Shown here: piece by piece, positions 1 through 57,639 of the stretch
Numbering within the stretch: position 1 is the stretch's first letter
Layout of the letters: every line of letters begins with the position of its first letter
Source: Diphasiastrum complanatum
Lineage: Eukaryota > Streptophyta > Lycopodiopsida > Lycopodiales > Lycopodiaceae
Length of the DNA stretch: 64,000 nucleotides
Assembly: GCA_029204225.1 (NCBI GenBank)
Contig: CM055113.1
Span: forward strand, 14,969,471-15,033,470
Reading direction: 5' to 3'
Notes under the pieces: generated by a model
Databases searched by the model: none
The model's input: the letters and a program-made list of their open reading frames with translations, nothing else
What the model was told of the DNA's origin: nothing
Position numbers and translations under genes: made by a program

Positions 1-664
1 TTGTGAAACATTATATCATCAATTAGGCTACAAAAGGTTATTGTAAGAAGATTTTGCAATTTCATTGAAAGAGATAGAATCTCTACATGTCATGAGCTGC
101 GAATCATGCTAAACAGCCACTAGGAGGACAATCTTCATATAAGCTTGTCTGTGAAGAAAAGCATTAGAGACCATAACATGGATTGCTATTACGGATGAAT
201 TTACTTGTATGACACCCGAATAGCTGAAAGTATGAATTCTGTCAGTGAATCACCTTCTGAAAGTTTTTCCGTTCTCCAGTTTCCCATCATGTTATGAATC
301 CAGTGTTCTGACAAAGTATGGAAAAGTTGATTCATTCCAACAATAGTTCTTTATCTCTATAATATACATCTCCAAGATCATAAAATCTGGAAAATTGTGA
401 AGTTTAGTAGGGTAACACATAAGTAGCCCCGTTCACATATTTAGGGATGGTCTACAGATTTGCAACTTCATAGGGTACTTGAGGCTGGTGCATTTTTGAT
501 GTATAGCTTCATATTTAAGTTTCTTCTGACATCTTGGCAGGGTTACAAAAATGGGCTTTCTCTTTGCTCTTTGTTAAGCTTACTGTTTGTCACTATTCTT
601 AGTTCTTGAATGTGTAAGAATCAAAATTTCAAAAAATTATCATCTGTTTGCTTTTTGGATGCAG
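1..664 (+). other. SIK1 intron, 3' part
   Basis: AT-rich intron running in from the left edge. No kinase exon (DFG or HRD motif) is visible on the + strand, and no repeat is recognised. Confidence 0.7.
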
Positions 665-40866
<40,202 letters not shown>

Positions 40867-42035
40867 TTGCATTCAAAACCTTTGCCAGGATTTTGATCTG
40901 GTGTTTGACTGCTGTTATATTATCACGCAAGATACCTATACTCCGTTTTTGAGTGGTTATTGCTAAAGCAGCATCCAAATATTGGATTGGCTTATCCATC
41001 CTCCATTATGCGATGCGGTAATGTGCCTTTTTGCAAACTTGATTCAAACGAATGGAGTCCACAAGTAAATCCCTCTGGTTGGTTCATGTAGCTATTGCAT
41101 AAATCCTAAAGCCTAAACCGTGAGGACGATTCAGTGATGAGTTTTTGATATCCAGTATCAAACCGTCAATCATTGAACATAAGGTATTACATGGTACTAA
41201 AAAAAGTTCCCAATAAGGTATGTATATTGAGAGGCATTGAAATTCTATGTAGTTAGCCAAATGTGTCACTATAATCTGCATGGATTTGAAACTCTTCAAG
41301 ATGTGACGGTAACTACTGTAAGTGCCAAATATTCATGTAAGTGCTGTAAACAATTTTGATGTGTATTTGAATGGATTGTATGTTTGCCAACTGGATATTA
41401 TCTTTGGGTTGAAGATATTTCTTCTTGAAGTTCGTTAGTTGATGCAATTTGCAGTGGCCTCTTCTCTATCTGCAGTCTAAGTAATGTGTTTTACAACACT
41501 CATCTCTGCAACCTCGGTTAGTAACAGAGCTTCTCAAGATAAGCTTTCAGACTATGGTGATGATTTGAAATATGTCTAGAATTGTGCATATTTATCCAAT
41601 CAGTTTGGATATGCAAATCTTGCTTGCCTTTGAATGATTATATCCTTTGATGTAGATGAGCTCTTGCCTTGATTGAGAAAATCACTAAGAGAACCCAATC
41701 CCGGCACCTTCCTCTCGGATAGAGAGAGAGAGGGTTTCTCTTGGGTAGAGAGAGAATAGGCCAAAAATGCTCCAAAGTGAAGATTACATTCTCTCTCAAA
41801 AAGTTTTATGTACAAGGAGAGCACACTCCCATATAGTACCAGCTTGAGATTTAGCATGAGTAATGCTCAAAATTTATTGGACCTCATGGATTTAGATATG
41901 AGCCACTAGAAAGTTGCCACTTCAACTCATTTGGACCCAACTATCTAAGGGCCAAATCCTTTGTATTTTATGTTTTCACATTTCATTTGATCAATCGAAG
42001 AGTTGAGTTCCCTCCTAATTTGTGAATGTGAATGT

Positions 42036-42038
<3 letters not shown>
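40867..42038. other. 3' flank of SIK1, no further gene seen
   Basis: Contains the 3' UTR, with no clear poly(A) signal that I would commit to. Small GA-rich patches near 41719-41755. Nothing else recognised. Confidence 0.5.

Positions 42039-42099
<61 letters not shown>
42039..42099. repeat. (GA)n microsatellite
   Basis: About 60 bp of uninterrupted GA. Confidence 0.95.
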
Positions 42100-42103
<4 letters not shown>

Positions 42104-43009
42104 TTTGTTTAATGTCTTTTCCATGCCAAAAGGCAATTAAGACGAAGAAGTATATGTCACGTGTTTTACCAAAACTGGTCAGTGCCGTCATCACTATTAA
42201 CTAGGAAAGTACTATTTAAATCCTATGAGGAGACAACATAGTTTAGGAAACGTGGCATTATGACCATTTATAGGTCAATTGAATCCTCCTCATTTATTGT
42301 AACCCTACTTCTACTTCTACTCTCCGTTCTTTTTCAATTTTCACAAAGCGCATTGTCCCATTTTTGTAGATGATACATTTGCCCATGTCTTTTGCTCGGT
42401 GGCGAGCTTTCTTCCGTTATCGCCGAAATTAGCCTATAATTTAGGACCTTGATTTTGGGGCTCAATTCGACCACCTCGAAGCATCTAGTTTTTACATATT
42501 TTCACATGTGATGGAGAGCCAAGGCCCATATAATTCGGAGTGCTCAAATGTTGCTAGTACTAGACACTAGATTGGAGTTTTAGAGCTAGGTTGATCTATG
42601 TTCTATACTTGTATAGGGGTGTGATTTTATATTGATAGTAGATTGGATAACTTTTTTTGTGGGATGTGACGTTAGATTTAGTAGCACAACGTCTGTCACA
42701 TAGATGATGAAGACATATTCATTAGTATTGATTCTCATCGGGGCTATGAGCTTGTTGTTAGCAAGTAGTGATTAGGAAACTCTCAAGATCTTATTGCGAG
42801 GGTTTGATACGAATTCACGAGGCCACAAGTTTTGTTGCAATTCCTACAAACGCTCTTCATGCAGTATCAATAGTACCAACAATTCCCAAAGATATTGATT
42901 TGTGTAGTAGTACCAACATGTATTCGAGGAGCCATGATCTTTACCTCCAATGAGAAATTTTATCACAGTGTACTAGTCTTTTCCAATCACAATACCAATG
43001 TCCAAAGCA

Positions 43010-43430
43010 CCTCATCACTCATTTAAATACATTGAGCAATTTGAGATAAAGTGCCATGTATTTGACCTTTTGCAATGTGAATTGATCGTTCCTAGCACTA
43101 GTCCTTTCGGACTTCCTATATCGCACGCTGACAAAAAGGATAAAAGTAAGAAGCTTTTCTTTGATTATTGAGTTTTGAGCAAGCTCTTTGTGGAATAATC
43201 ATCTTATACCTCTCATGGATGAGTTTTTAACCAATTGGGAAAGCTTAGTCAACATGGATAACAATTGGGGGTTGGTGTTGACACTTGTAATTCCCACATA
43301 AGACTTATGTTCTAACACAATTTTTGTTTATGGATGGGTGTCGGTGAGCTTACTTCCTTTGAACAAGAATTTACTTGGTTAAAAATATCTATAAACTCAA
43401 TCTTTTTGGGTGATTTGCATGACATCTACA
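43010..43430 (+). mobile_element. Short Ty3/gypsy RT fossil
   Basis: A strip reading CELIVPSTSPFGLPISHADK then KDKSKKLFFDY resembles the RT entry block of gypsy elements. Very decayed, with many breaks; only this strip and weaker downstream similarity remain. Confidence 0.55.
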
Positions 43431-43482
43431 TGTTAACTCAAACATAATTGGATCAAATTATGTTATTATTTTTTCTTGAAGT

Positions 43483-43483
<1 letters not shown>

Positions 43484-43557
<74 letters not shown>
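43484..43557. repeat. (AC)n microsatellite
   Basis: About 74 bp of AC/CA, followed by CTCC/CTCA-rich sequence to about 43615. Confidence 0.95.
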
Positions 43558-43560
<3 letters not shown>

Positions 43561-44743
43561 AATGCACACACTTACTCCCTCCCTCCCTCACTCACTCGCT
43601 CCCTCACCAACTCACACAATTGGATGCTTCTGCTTTTGATCTTGAAAAGCTTTAGTACTTTCACTTTCGAGCTCTAAATAGATATTGGCTAATATGTGAG
43701 TGTTGGCACTTTGATTAGGGAACTATTGGCCTCATTTTAGTTGAATGTTCCAAATTGTTATGCCTGTCTCTTGGTTGTTGGTTGTTTGCTTTCAATGGTT
43801 GATTGCTGGGGTACTTGTTACTACCCTTTGTACATTTTGGACTAATTGTTCACAATTAGCCAATGACCTTGGCTAAGTCATTTTGTTGCCTTAGTACTCA
43901 GTTACAGTACTTTTTAGGTTGAGGCCTTAGTATAGGAGTGTAAGTAGTTAGCATCCTAGTATTCAAATTGTGAGTTCTATTCATCTACTATTAGAATGTT
44001 CAAATCATTGGAATCGGCCAAAGACAATTCACATGATGCCAATACTAGAGTTTATTATTTATAAAGTCTGTAAAAGCCTAAATGTGCTCAATTTTACATT
44101 GACTTTTTGCAAATCATGTGAATATACTACTGACTACTATATTCATTGTTGTCTAGAGTATTATAAGCTTGACATCAAGCTCAAATAACATTCCTTAGTG
44201 ATGAAATGTACCAATTGGCAAAATTATGAGCTGGTTATTGCTACTTTTTACAAAAATTACTGAAGACATGGATTTGTTATTATTTTAAGCCACATTGAAT
44301 GCCATTTTGTGTATAACTTGTTGAAAGCATGGTTTTTAAATTTTTTTGTAATGAGTCTAAAAAGGACTTTTGATGTGATGAAGTTAGTCTAGAGTGCGAT
44401 TTCTTGAGATATAACATAACTGAGACAAACATCTCAAGGTAGGCTTTTGAACCATAGGAAAAAAGGATATATTGCAATCTTTGTGGTTTATAAATCATTT
44501 AAGTCTTGCCAAATGCTAACAATCTTCTCTTCTTTGAGGTTGTGAGCTTCCATTCTTGATTTACTTGAAGCTAGCTTTGACCATTCTATGTACTTGTAAA
44601 TTCCTTTTCTATGGCACTATTTTTCATTCGATGAATTTCTATAAGATTAATGATAATTTTGATGAACTAGATATTGCAATTCTTTCTTGTGATTCTTTTA
44701 CTTATCAATGCTCCCTTAAGCTTATTTCCTTTGCTTGTACGCG

Positions 44744-44893
<150 letters not shown>

Positions 44894-45039
44894 GCAAGGG
44901 AGAAATAAAGACACCAATTCAAGGCCAAACATGATTGCCTACAAAAAGTCAAATTTGTGGATGAAGATGTTGAAGAAATTGGTGAGGGTGCCGCTATGTC
45001 TTAATCTCATGAATCATGGCAGTTCAAGTGATGAATGAG

Positions 45040-45790
45040 ATGCGGATTAAGGAGCTTTGTCATACATGACATCACATCAGAAATGGCTCTCATCATACAA
45101 GAGTGTAAGGAAATAATGGCAATGTGGTGATTGGTGACAATAGCATCAAGAAATAAAAGGGCACAAAAGTGTGCCAATTCACTTGAATTGAGCCAAGAAG
45201 GAAATATTGAGGAGTACCTTACTTATGCCTAGTCTTGCAAAGAATTTATTGTTTGGTGGATGCATGGATGATAATTTAGACATGGAAGTTGAGTTTTACA
45301 AAGATAAAATCTCTCATTAAAGACATGCTAAAAAATTTCATAGTGATTGCCACAAGAGTTATGGCTGATGGAAAGTTGTAGAAACTCAATTAGATGTTGA
45401 TCAACAAGCTTTTGTTACACAAAAGAATGATCAATCACAACTATATGGCATGATTGGTATGATCACTTGTATACTAGTCTCAAACTATTGCACGATTAGG
45501 AGATGGCCAAGGGTTTTACCAAAAATTGAAGAGTCAGCTATGTGAGGCTTGTATTGTGGGGAAGCATCATGGAAGCTACTTTGTTATGTATCATGCAAAG
45601 GCAACATTAGGATTGATCCACGTTGACCATCTCATACACAATATATCCATGGTTTAAATACTACATTTCATTGATAATTTTTCTAGAAAGACTTGGATTT
45701 ACTTTATGAAGTCTATTGCCAGTAAATCATAGCTTATATAAAAACATCCAAAATAGAGATAATTAGCTCTTTTATTGTGCTAAGATCAAA
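45040..45790 (+). mobile_element. Ty1/copia fossil (gag-pre-integrase and integrase start)
   Basis: Recognisable strips: LMPSLAKNLLFGGCMDD, CEACIVGKHHGSYF (the CxxC of the pre-integrase finger), LIHVDHL and FIDNFSRKTWIYFMKS. Old, with many breaks; no LTRs seen. Confidence 0.65.
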
Positions 45791-45799
45791 TTTTGGGTA

Positions 45800-47511
45800 G
45801 CCTATTTTGTTAGAAAAGTGCACAATGCCTAAATTGAACTATATCTTATTTTTAGAGAAGATGACTACTAAAAAAATAAAAATGATGGGAGACAAGCAAA
45901 AGAAACAATGAGTGAGACATGTTTTAGTATTAGGTCCAAGTCTCATCTTGCCTTCCTAGTGTGTATCAAGGTTCACAGTCAACTCATGCTACTACAAGAT
46001 ATTGAAAATTTAGATAATTACAAATTATAGGCCCAGATGCAAATATATTCAAATTATTTCTTTGTATGTGTGCATACATAACAAACATTCTTTGTAGATT
46101 TGTAGAGCCAATATCTTGCTCTCTTATTTCTCCATTCAATTCTATTATGAGTACTCTCTCTCTCTCTAGACATTTCTCTTTCAAGGACGCTCCTTGTATT
46201 AATTTTATCTACTCATAGATGAGCTGACTTTCTGGTTGTATGTTTTTTTTTGGCATCTAATTATTGAAGTACATAACTCTCTCTCTCTCTCTCTCATGCT
46301 ATTTTATGCATGCTATTTTCCATATTACTTATGAGTGGCATGCCATTACAATTCTCATAGAATAGTGGCAACTTTTCGACGCTTAGACCAAGTGAGTTCT
46401 AGCTTCGAGCATTACTGAGTTCACCTTGTTAATATTACTTTGAAATATATGTTAAAAGAGGGGTTTCTTGGGATTGCAATAACTTGCCCCACAAGTATTT
46501 TATATACGGTGGAGATTGTTCTGTTTCTCAGGATTGGCCTTCAACAAATGACAACAATTGTTTTCCCTTAAAAGTTGGTTTTAATATTGGCTCTATCTTT
46601 CTTCTCTATTGTCTGCAACCTCAATAATTATTGGGCTAAATGGACAAAATTTATATGAATGATTGTGACCATACTTTCTACAAACGAGAGTGTACACACC
46701 CTTGTGTGGCTATTAAGCTATTGTAACCAAAACATCTAATGTAGTTGCTTTGGCAGGTGTTCTAGGTTTACTATAGAACATAGAACATATCTTGGCTTAT
46801 GTATCATCAACACAACTTAACTCACCATATACCTCACAAGCTTTCTCATATATATAGTGATATCATAGATCCATCATATTTTGGGAGATCAGACATTGTT
46901 CATTATATAACTAGGCATGGATAATGGCACCACAAACAATGGATGAGGTGTCGAATCTTGTGGGTGTTCATTAGGCTCGACCACTATTATATCATTAATA
47001 GATAAAGCAAAAGGGATGCTAGGCTCTTCTTCTTATTCTTATCCTTGATCACAATAGCAATAAAACAGGGGTCCAAGAAATGACTTGACTTGTATCTTGA
47101 GACATTTTATCTAACTACGACTGTTGGTTCTAGAATTGTACTTAAAAGTCATGCATGCATAAGTACATCATCTTTAATAAATAAATCCAGTGTTACCTTT
47201 CGAGAATAAAGATCTAATGTAAATTCATCTTGAACGTTGAATGCACAAAGATCTTTGTGATATAATTTGGTTTGAAAGGTGGTTGAGATTTGGATGAAAA
47301 GTGAATGGGTGTGTACAACCAAGTGGCAAAATTGGATCTTTAGGTATGAAATGAGTAGGCTAAGTATAAATGTCTTTTCATCTATACATAGATGGATCCA
47401 ATTCAATGTTGTAAATATGAGTGATCAGCAATTGGAGGATTGTTAAGTGTGATCTACGAATAGATGTATATCGCACAGATATTTGATCAAACCGTATAAC
47501 AAATTTGATTA
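45800..47511. other. Intergenic stretch with short CT runs
   Basis: Small CT arrays near 46154-46167 and 46277-46294. No coding signal recognised on either strand. Confidence 0.5.
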
Positions 47512-48350
47512 TTGGCTTATCATTTGACTATGTTGTATCCTAGATGGATTGGGCTAAGCCTATTGTTCAAAGACAAAATAAATGGACGGATGGATTCTAT
47601 GTATGAATGTATTGCGTATTCGAGGGCTGATATAATTATGTACAAAATATGGAAGCACAAAAAAGCGCGCCTTCTCACAGTTTCCACACCCGAGTCAGGA
47701 GCTCAGGTGAATGATTTACCATCTCCTGTCCTCGGTAATTTGCTTGACGATGACTCATTGCGCATTGTGGTCGCACTCTGTCTTGGTTCAAGCGTCTGCC
47801 AGCCTCATTCTTGCCACTATGGTAAGCTGGTTGACATCTTCGGTCATCACGAATTAAGCTACAAGTTTAGTGCCACCATACACAGTCGACAAGGAGCAAG
47901 CAACAAGTTAGTGCGTCACGCTTTGAGCACGACTTCCATTCAAGCGATCCTGGAACCAGCAGGGGTTGATAGAGGTTATTCAAAGAGGCCGGATGGAAAG
48001 ACCATGGTTCCTTGGAAGCAAGGAAAGGCCCTAGTTTGGGATGTGACCTGTGTCAACACTGTTGCAACCTCCCACGTAGTCAGGACAAGCACACAATCGG
48101 GAAAGGCGGCAGACGAAGTAGAGGCCAAGAAACGGGAAAAGTATTGTGGTCTTGAAGGATGATACCATTTTGAGCCAATCAGCCTCGAAACTTTTGGTTC
48201 ATGGGATTCTATAGCAAAGGATCTCATTTTCCACATTGGCAAACGAATGGCAGAACACATTGGAGAGCCACACTCCACCGAATTCCTGAGGCAAAGAATC
48301 AGTATCGAAATACAACGTGGTCATTCAGCATCTGTATTGGGTACCCTCCC
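47512..48350 (+). mobile_element. Retroelement C-terminal domain fragment of a type common in invertebrate genomes
   Basis: A long open frame (216 codons from 47512) contains LLDDDSLRIVVALCLGSSVC, a His/Cys patch (CQPHSCHYGKLVD), LEPAGVDRG, KRPDG, VPWKQGKALVWDVTC and EAKKREKY. Recognisable similarity runs on to about 48350 (FEPISLETFG, FLRQRISIEIQRGHSASVLG). From memory this is the C-terminal region of RT-like proteins annotated in great numbers in cnidarians, molluscs and arthropods. The PDG...WDVTC arrangement recalls a restriction-like nuclease fold. I see no RT domain upstream. The family name is uncertain. I do not know it as a usual plant sequence. Confidence 0.6.
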
Positions 48351-48364
48351 ATCATCGTCTAAAT

Positions 48365-50338
<1,974 letters not shown>

Positions 50339-50590
50339 TCATTTCCCAAAAAAGCCCTTTTTCTTTGTAGAAGAAGGGTTTGAACTGGCACCTTTTTTCT
50401 GAGCTGCTGGCTTGGCAGAGGCCGCCCCGTTCTTATCCTCTACTTTCTTTAAGATGGGATCTGTCTCTGAAAACGCCTCCTTGCTGAAGGCTTCATTCAG
50501 CCAATCCAAGAACCCTTTCTTCTCACTTGTTCCTGAGCTTAGTAATACATTGGCCATCACAGGCGATGCCACTACTGCCATCGACGCCAT
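50339..50590 (-). CDS. Small conserved plant protein, possibly plastid-targeted (83 aa)
   Basis: A single-exon frame from the ATG at 50590 to TGA at 50339. The N-terminus MASMAVVASPVMANVLLSSG is Ala/Ser/Val-rich with no acidic residue, like a plastid transit peptide. The middle KKGFLDWLNEAF...ETDPILKKVEDKNG is a compact conserved-looking segment. The Lys/Ser-rich tail ends STKKKGFFGK. The combination resembles short uncharacterised angiosperm proteins I half-remember, but I cannot give a gene name. A (GA)n tract lies about 25 bp upstream, in the probable 5' UTR, which is common in plant genes. An alternative in-frame Met is at codon 4. Codon use and the absence of nearby TE sequence support a host gene. 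Confidence 0.6.
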   Translation of the reverse strand: MASMAVVASPVMANVLLSSGTSEKKGFLDWLNEAFSKEAFSETDPILKKVEDKNGAASAKPAAQKKGASSNPSSTKKKGFFGK

Positions 50591-50611
50591 ACCTTCTTCA
50601 CAAGACTGACT

Positions 50612-50614
<3 letters not shown>

Positions 50615-50643
<29 letters not shown>
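50615..50643. repeat. (CT)n in the probable 5' UTR of the small gene
   Basis: 29 bp of CT (GA on the transcript strand), 24 bp upstream of the start codon at 50590. GA/CT tracts in plant leaders can act as promoter-proximal elements. Confidence 0.85.
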
Positions 50644-53197
<2,554 letters not shown>

Positions 53198-55290
53198 ATG
53201 GCAGAAGAAACTTCAAATCAAGCTGCAAATCCAAGTGCGCCATCTTATATGGTGACTTGTCAGCAGTTGAGTACAGCACTCAATGATATGAATAATCGTA
53301 ATCAGATGAGAGATTAGCAAATGGAGGTTGTGTTGAATCAAGTCAAATTGATGTCTTCACCCAATCTCGGTTTTCAACTGGAGGTTTATGCAGGTGAGAA
53401 GAAGGAAAAGAAACCTGAGGTTGTCGAGGACTGGCTAGCCAAGTGGAGTAGTTACTTCAATCTGCACGGTGTTCCTGATGAGAAAGAAATTGAACGTGTC
53501 GTGCTGTTTTTATGCGACAAAGTGTCATCATGGTGGCGAGATTTACCGGTGAAGCCAATTACTTGGGAGGAGTTTGCGGAAGTTTTCAAGAAAACTTTCA
53601 TAATTGCTGATGACATGGACTACTACTTGAAGTTCGTGAATTGCAAGATGGGTACAAAGTGTTTAGACTCTTATATCCAAGAATTCATGGACCTATGGAA
53701 TAAGATTCCATCATTCGATGCGAAGTTGGCACTTTGGCAGTTTGTCCTAGGTTTGTCAGCCGACTATCAGAATGAATGCAGGCGAAATGTGCTTCAAAAC
53801 CTCAAGGATGCGTTTTGGGATTGCGAAAGCATATAATTCCATAGTGGTGGCATCCAAGAAGCAGTTTGCGCAAATTCCAACCACTTTGAAAACAAAGAAG
53901 GGTAAGAAGCGCGGTCAAGACCAAGCCAAATATTTTGACGAATTAGATCAAGCAGCATTGGAACCTAGGAAGCCGAAGAGGAAGAGATTCAAGAAATCTA
54001 TGTCCCGGGAAAAGGCTAAGAGAGAGAACTTATGTTTTGTCTGTAAGAAGCCTGGACATATGATGAAACAAAAAGGAAGAAAGTGTCTGCTCACATTATT
54101 GAAATCCCAGGAGGCAATGGTAAGACTTTGGAAATTAACCTGATGGATTGTGAGTGTCAATGTTCTTTTAGTACTACTTCTTTCTTGCCTAATGAACTTT
54201 TTCGTTTAACTGGCACAGTCAAAGATCAAGAAGTGAATATTTTATTGGACAGTGGGTCAACTCATAATTTTATTAATTCTCATCTTGTGCAGAAACTCAC
54301 CTTGGAAATTGAAGCCATCAATCATAGATATAAAATTTATCTAGCTTCAGGAGCAGAGTTAGAGACTTGGAACGTAAAAGTCCCGAAGCTCCCAGTTTTG
54401 ATGCAAGGACACACGAAATTAGTTAATTTTCATGTTTTAGACCTAGCTCGTACTGATTTAATCTTAGGTTGCAAATGGTTATTCAGTAAATCGCCTTCTC
54501 TGTTAATTGATTTTGAGAAGCATGTTCTCACTTTCAAGGAGGGTGATAAGGTAGTTACATTATTTGGCAGTAATTTTGTACGTCCGTTGGATCATATTTC
54601 TACAATTAATGAAATGGAAACATTGGATTATTCTGAGTATGAAGTTTTTTCAATTTATGCTATTCCAGTTATGGATGTTCCTGAAATGAATCTAAATGAT
54701 TGTGAATTCTCAACAATTCTTAACTCAGTAAATTTAGATCATGAACAAACAGTGAAAGAATAGATCATAAATGAATTTTGGGAAACCTCATGGTTTATCA
54801 CCATCTAGTTCAGTAGACCACAAGATTGAGTTAATTCCAGGAAGTCTGTAGACAACCTTATAGGTTCTCTCATAAAGAGGAGACAAAGATTTCAAATCAA
54901 ATAAAAAACTACCTGAGGATGGGACATATACAACCTAGTAAATCACCATGGGGGTGCTCCTGTTCTTTTTAAAGCGAAGAAAGATGGAGGTTTCCGGATG
55001 TGTGACTTAATAAAGCGACTATAAAGAATAAATATCCATTACCTATGATGGATGACCTTATAGATCGCTTGAGTGGAGCACGGTATTTCAGCAAGATAGA
55101 TCTCAGGACGAGGTACCATCAAATAAGAATTAAATCAGAAGATGTCCAAAAGACATGATTTCATTTTAGATTTGGTCAATATGAATTTCTAGTGTTGCCA
55201 TTTGGATTAACGAATGCTCCAGTAAATGATGAACAATTTATTTCGTCCATATTTGGGGAAGTTTGTGGTTGTATTCTTAGACGACATTGG
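53198..55290 (+). mobile_element. Ty3/gypsy fossil, 5' coding part
   Basis: gag from the ATG at 53198 (VEDWLAKWSSYFNLHGVP, WWRDLPVKPITWEEF), a zinc-knuckle region near 54030 (CFVCKKPGH), protease (LLDSGSTHNFINSHLV), and RT blocks to about 55290. Same lineage as the SIK1-intron element at 5674-10665, with matching gag and protease-RT linker. Broken, with several breaks. The ~1.5 kb upstream (51631-53197) may be its leader, by comparison with the other copy. Confidence 0.82.
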
Positions 55291-56422
55291 ACCTCCCATA
55301 TAACTTCTTAGGGATTCCGGGCACTTGTAGGCTTGGAAAATCCATGCCATTCAAGCCTGTCAAAGTCATCCTTTGAAAATATTCATGCCTTACTAATATA
55401 AGCGGCACTTTTACTATTAACCAAAACAACCTTTACAAGGATAAAACGTAATTATAAAGATTTACAATATGGAAAATAATTGCTTTTCTGGCTTGACAAC
55501 TTAAAAAACTTTTTACGTAAAGAGTTGTCCCAAATGTCTTTAAAGAACTGTATAGTAGTGTGGAGCGATACTACCTTTCCAAATAGCATTGCAGAACTTC
55601 ATATTTGAATGCGAGGTGAAGTGATTTCTTGTGCGCTACCCATCTTCTAGTATTTCAAGCAAAACCTCGTTTTTGTACTATTGAATCAACACCGAAAGTG
55701 ACGAATTAATGGTAGTGTAGCCATTATTATATGGAATCGCTGTCTAAGGATGTACTTTTCATACTTGTATATATCTAAATTGGCTTTGTATCAATCTAGT
55801 TAGTGTGAACATGATATGACTAGTTTTTAGTCAAGTTGACTAGTCACCTAGAAATTAGCTTTTCCTTGCATGTGCATGAGTAAATGCTCCCACATGGCAA
55901 GTGGATGTTCACACGTGTGTATAGAATACTAGAAGACCCTTCTGCTTTGTCAAAGTGCACCCAAATAATTTACTTTCAATTTTATGGAAAACCCATGTCT
56001 GGAATAAATTCAAAACTATGTTTTACAAGCTTTCAAATCGATCTGTGGCACTCTTGTAATCAAGTTTCCAAGTATTGAACTGGTCATTGTCCAACGAGCT
56101 ACATACACCCACTTTTCAAGCTTTGCTCTATTGCAAATGCTATGTTAGCTTGTGGACTACTATCCATATCGTCACACTGTGTACTTAATAGCATAGCTAT
56201 GTTAGCTTGCGAATTGTTGTCCATACTTTCATTGTTTTTGCTACAGCAGTAGATTGTTGATTGGCATAAGTTTTTCCACATATTCTAAATTATTTTCATC
56301 AAGCCTTGCATCATTGCTCTCTGGAGTTAGAAACACACACAATATAAGATAAATTTTTGCAGCTGTTGGTTGCTGATTTGGTAGTAAACTATTACATAAT
56401 AATGATGAATTTCTGGCCAAAG
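55291..56422. other. Intergenic, nothing recognised
   Basis: No domain on either strand. Contains short AT-rich sequence only. Confidence 0.45.
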
Positions 56423-57273
56423 GTAGATTGCTGCCTATGAAGGTATTTTTTTCAATACTTATGAATGTTTATCCTGCTATTTACGTATTTGCATTGGCGC
56501 CCGTATCCCGGTATGCTACAGCACAAGTACATACTTCTACACACTAAGTCTTTTCCTTTGCCTAGTAAGGAATCGCCAACGAAATTCTCTTGAAAGGTAT
56601 GCTCTCATATCTAACTCAGCAAAAAAAAAAAAATCTTCGATTAAGAAGTATGATAAATAAGATCATAAGTTTTATGCTTAATGTGATCAATATCTACATC
56701 TTCTTGGTACCAAAATAAGTAGACTTTGAAAAATAGATACTTTGCTCTTACGAATCAATGGCAAGGGAGATACTTTAGTTTTAGAAGCGTTTACGAACTT
56801 AGCTTGAGAATCATTGCTCTTTAATCATAATGCTACTAGGCTAGCAGTAGATCGCTGCCTATGAAGGAAGTTTTTTTCAATACTTATGAATGTTTATCCT
56901 ACTATGCACATATTTGCATTGACGCCCGTATCTCGGTGTGCTACAACACGAGTACATACTTCTACACACTAAGGCTCTTCCTTTGCCTAGTATGAAATCG
57001 CTAACAAAGTTCTCTTGAAAGATATGCTCTCATATCTAACTCGACATTCGATAAAAGAAAAAATTATCTTCGATTAAGAAGTATGATAAATAAGATCATA
57101 GGTTTTATGCTTAATGTGATTGATATCTACAGATTCTTGGTACCAAAATAAGTAGACTTTGGCTAGATACTTTGCTCTTACAAATTGATGGCAAGCCTTA
57201 AGATACTTTACTTCTAGAAGGGTTAACAAACTTAACTTGAGAATCATTGCTCTTTAATCATAATGCTATTAGG
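56423..57273. repeat. ~425-bp tandem direct repeat, two copies
   Basis: 56423-56840 ('tagattgctgcctatgaagg' to 'atgctactagg') recurs at 56848-57273, with roughly 90% identity by eye. Each copy contains a 'TTGGCGCCCGTATC'-like stretch (TTGACGCCCG in the second) that recalls a primer-binding site, so these could be the leader or LTR edge of the gypsy fossil that follows. Confidence 0.85.
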
Positions 57274-57639
57274 ATGTTTGTTGTAGCCAAGTGGAAGAAT
57301 CTGTGACACGCATTCAGGTATCATGTCATGAAAACCTCAACTACTTAGATGGGCTTCCGAATGATGGAATGAATAACTCTATGTGTTCCATGTATGCTTT
57401 AAACTATGCTGGTTGGTAAGTAATACACTTCACAACATTCCTTAAATATGATGTAATAAACAAGTTGCTACTAAACATTACTAATGTGTAATTGTTTAGG
57501 GTAATATCAATGCTTATGACCAAAGAAAACCCTATATAGACAACCATACCCACGTAATTGAAAATAAATTAAGGCTCATACGTATTTACAAGTAATAGTG
57601 AAAGTATAGTGGCATTGGAAAACATGGATTTGCTCATTA

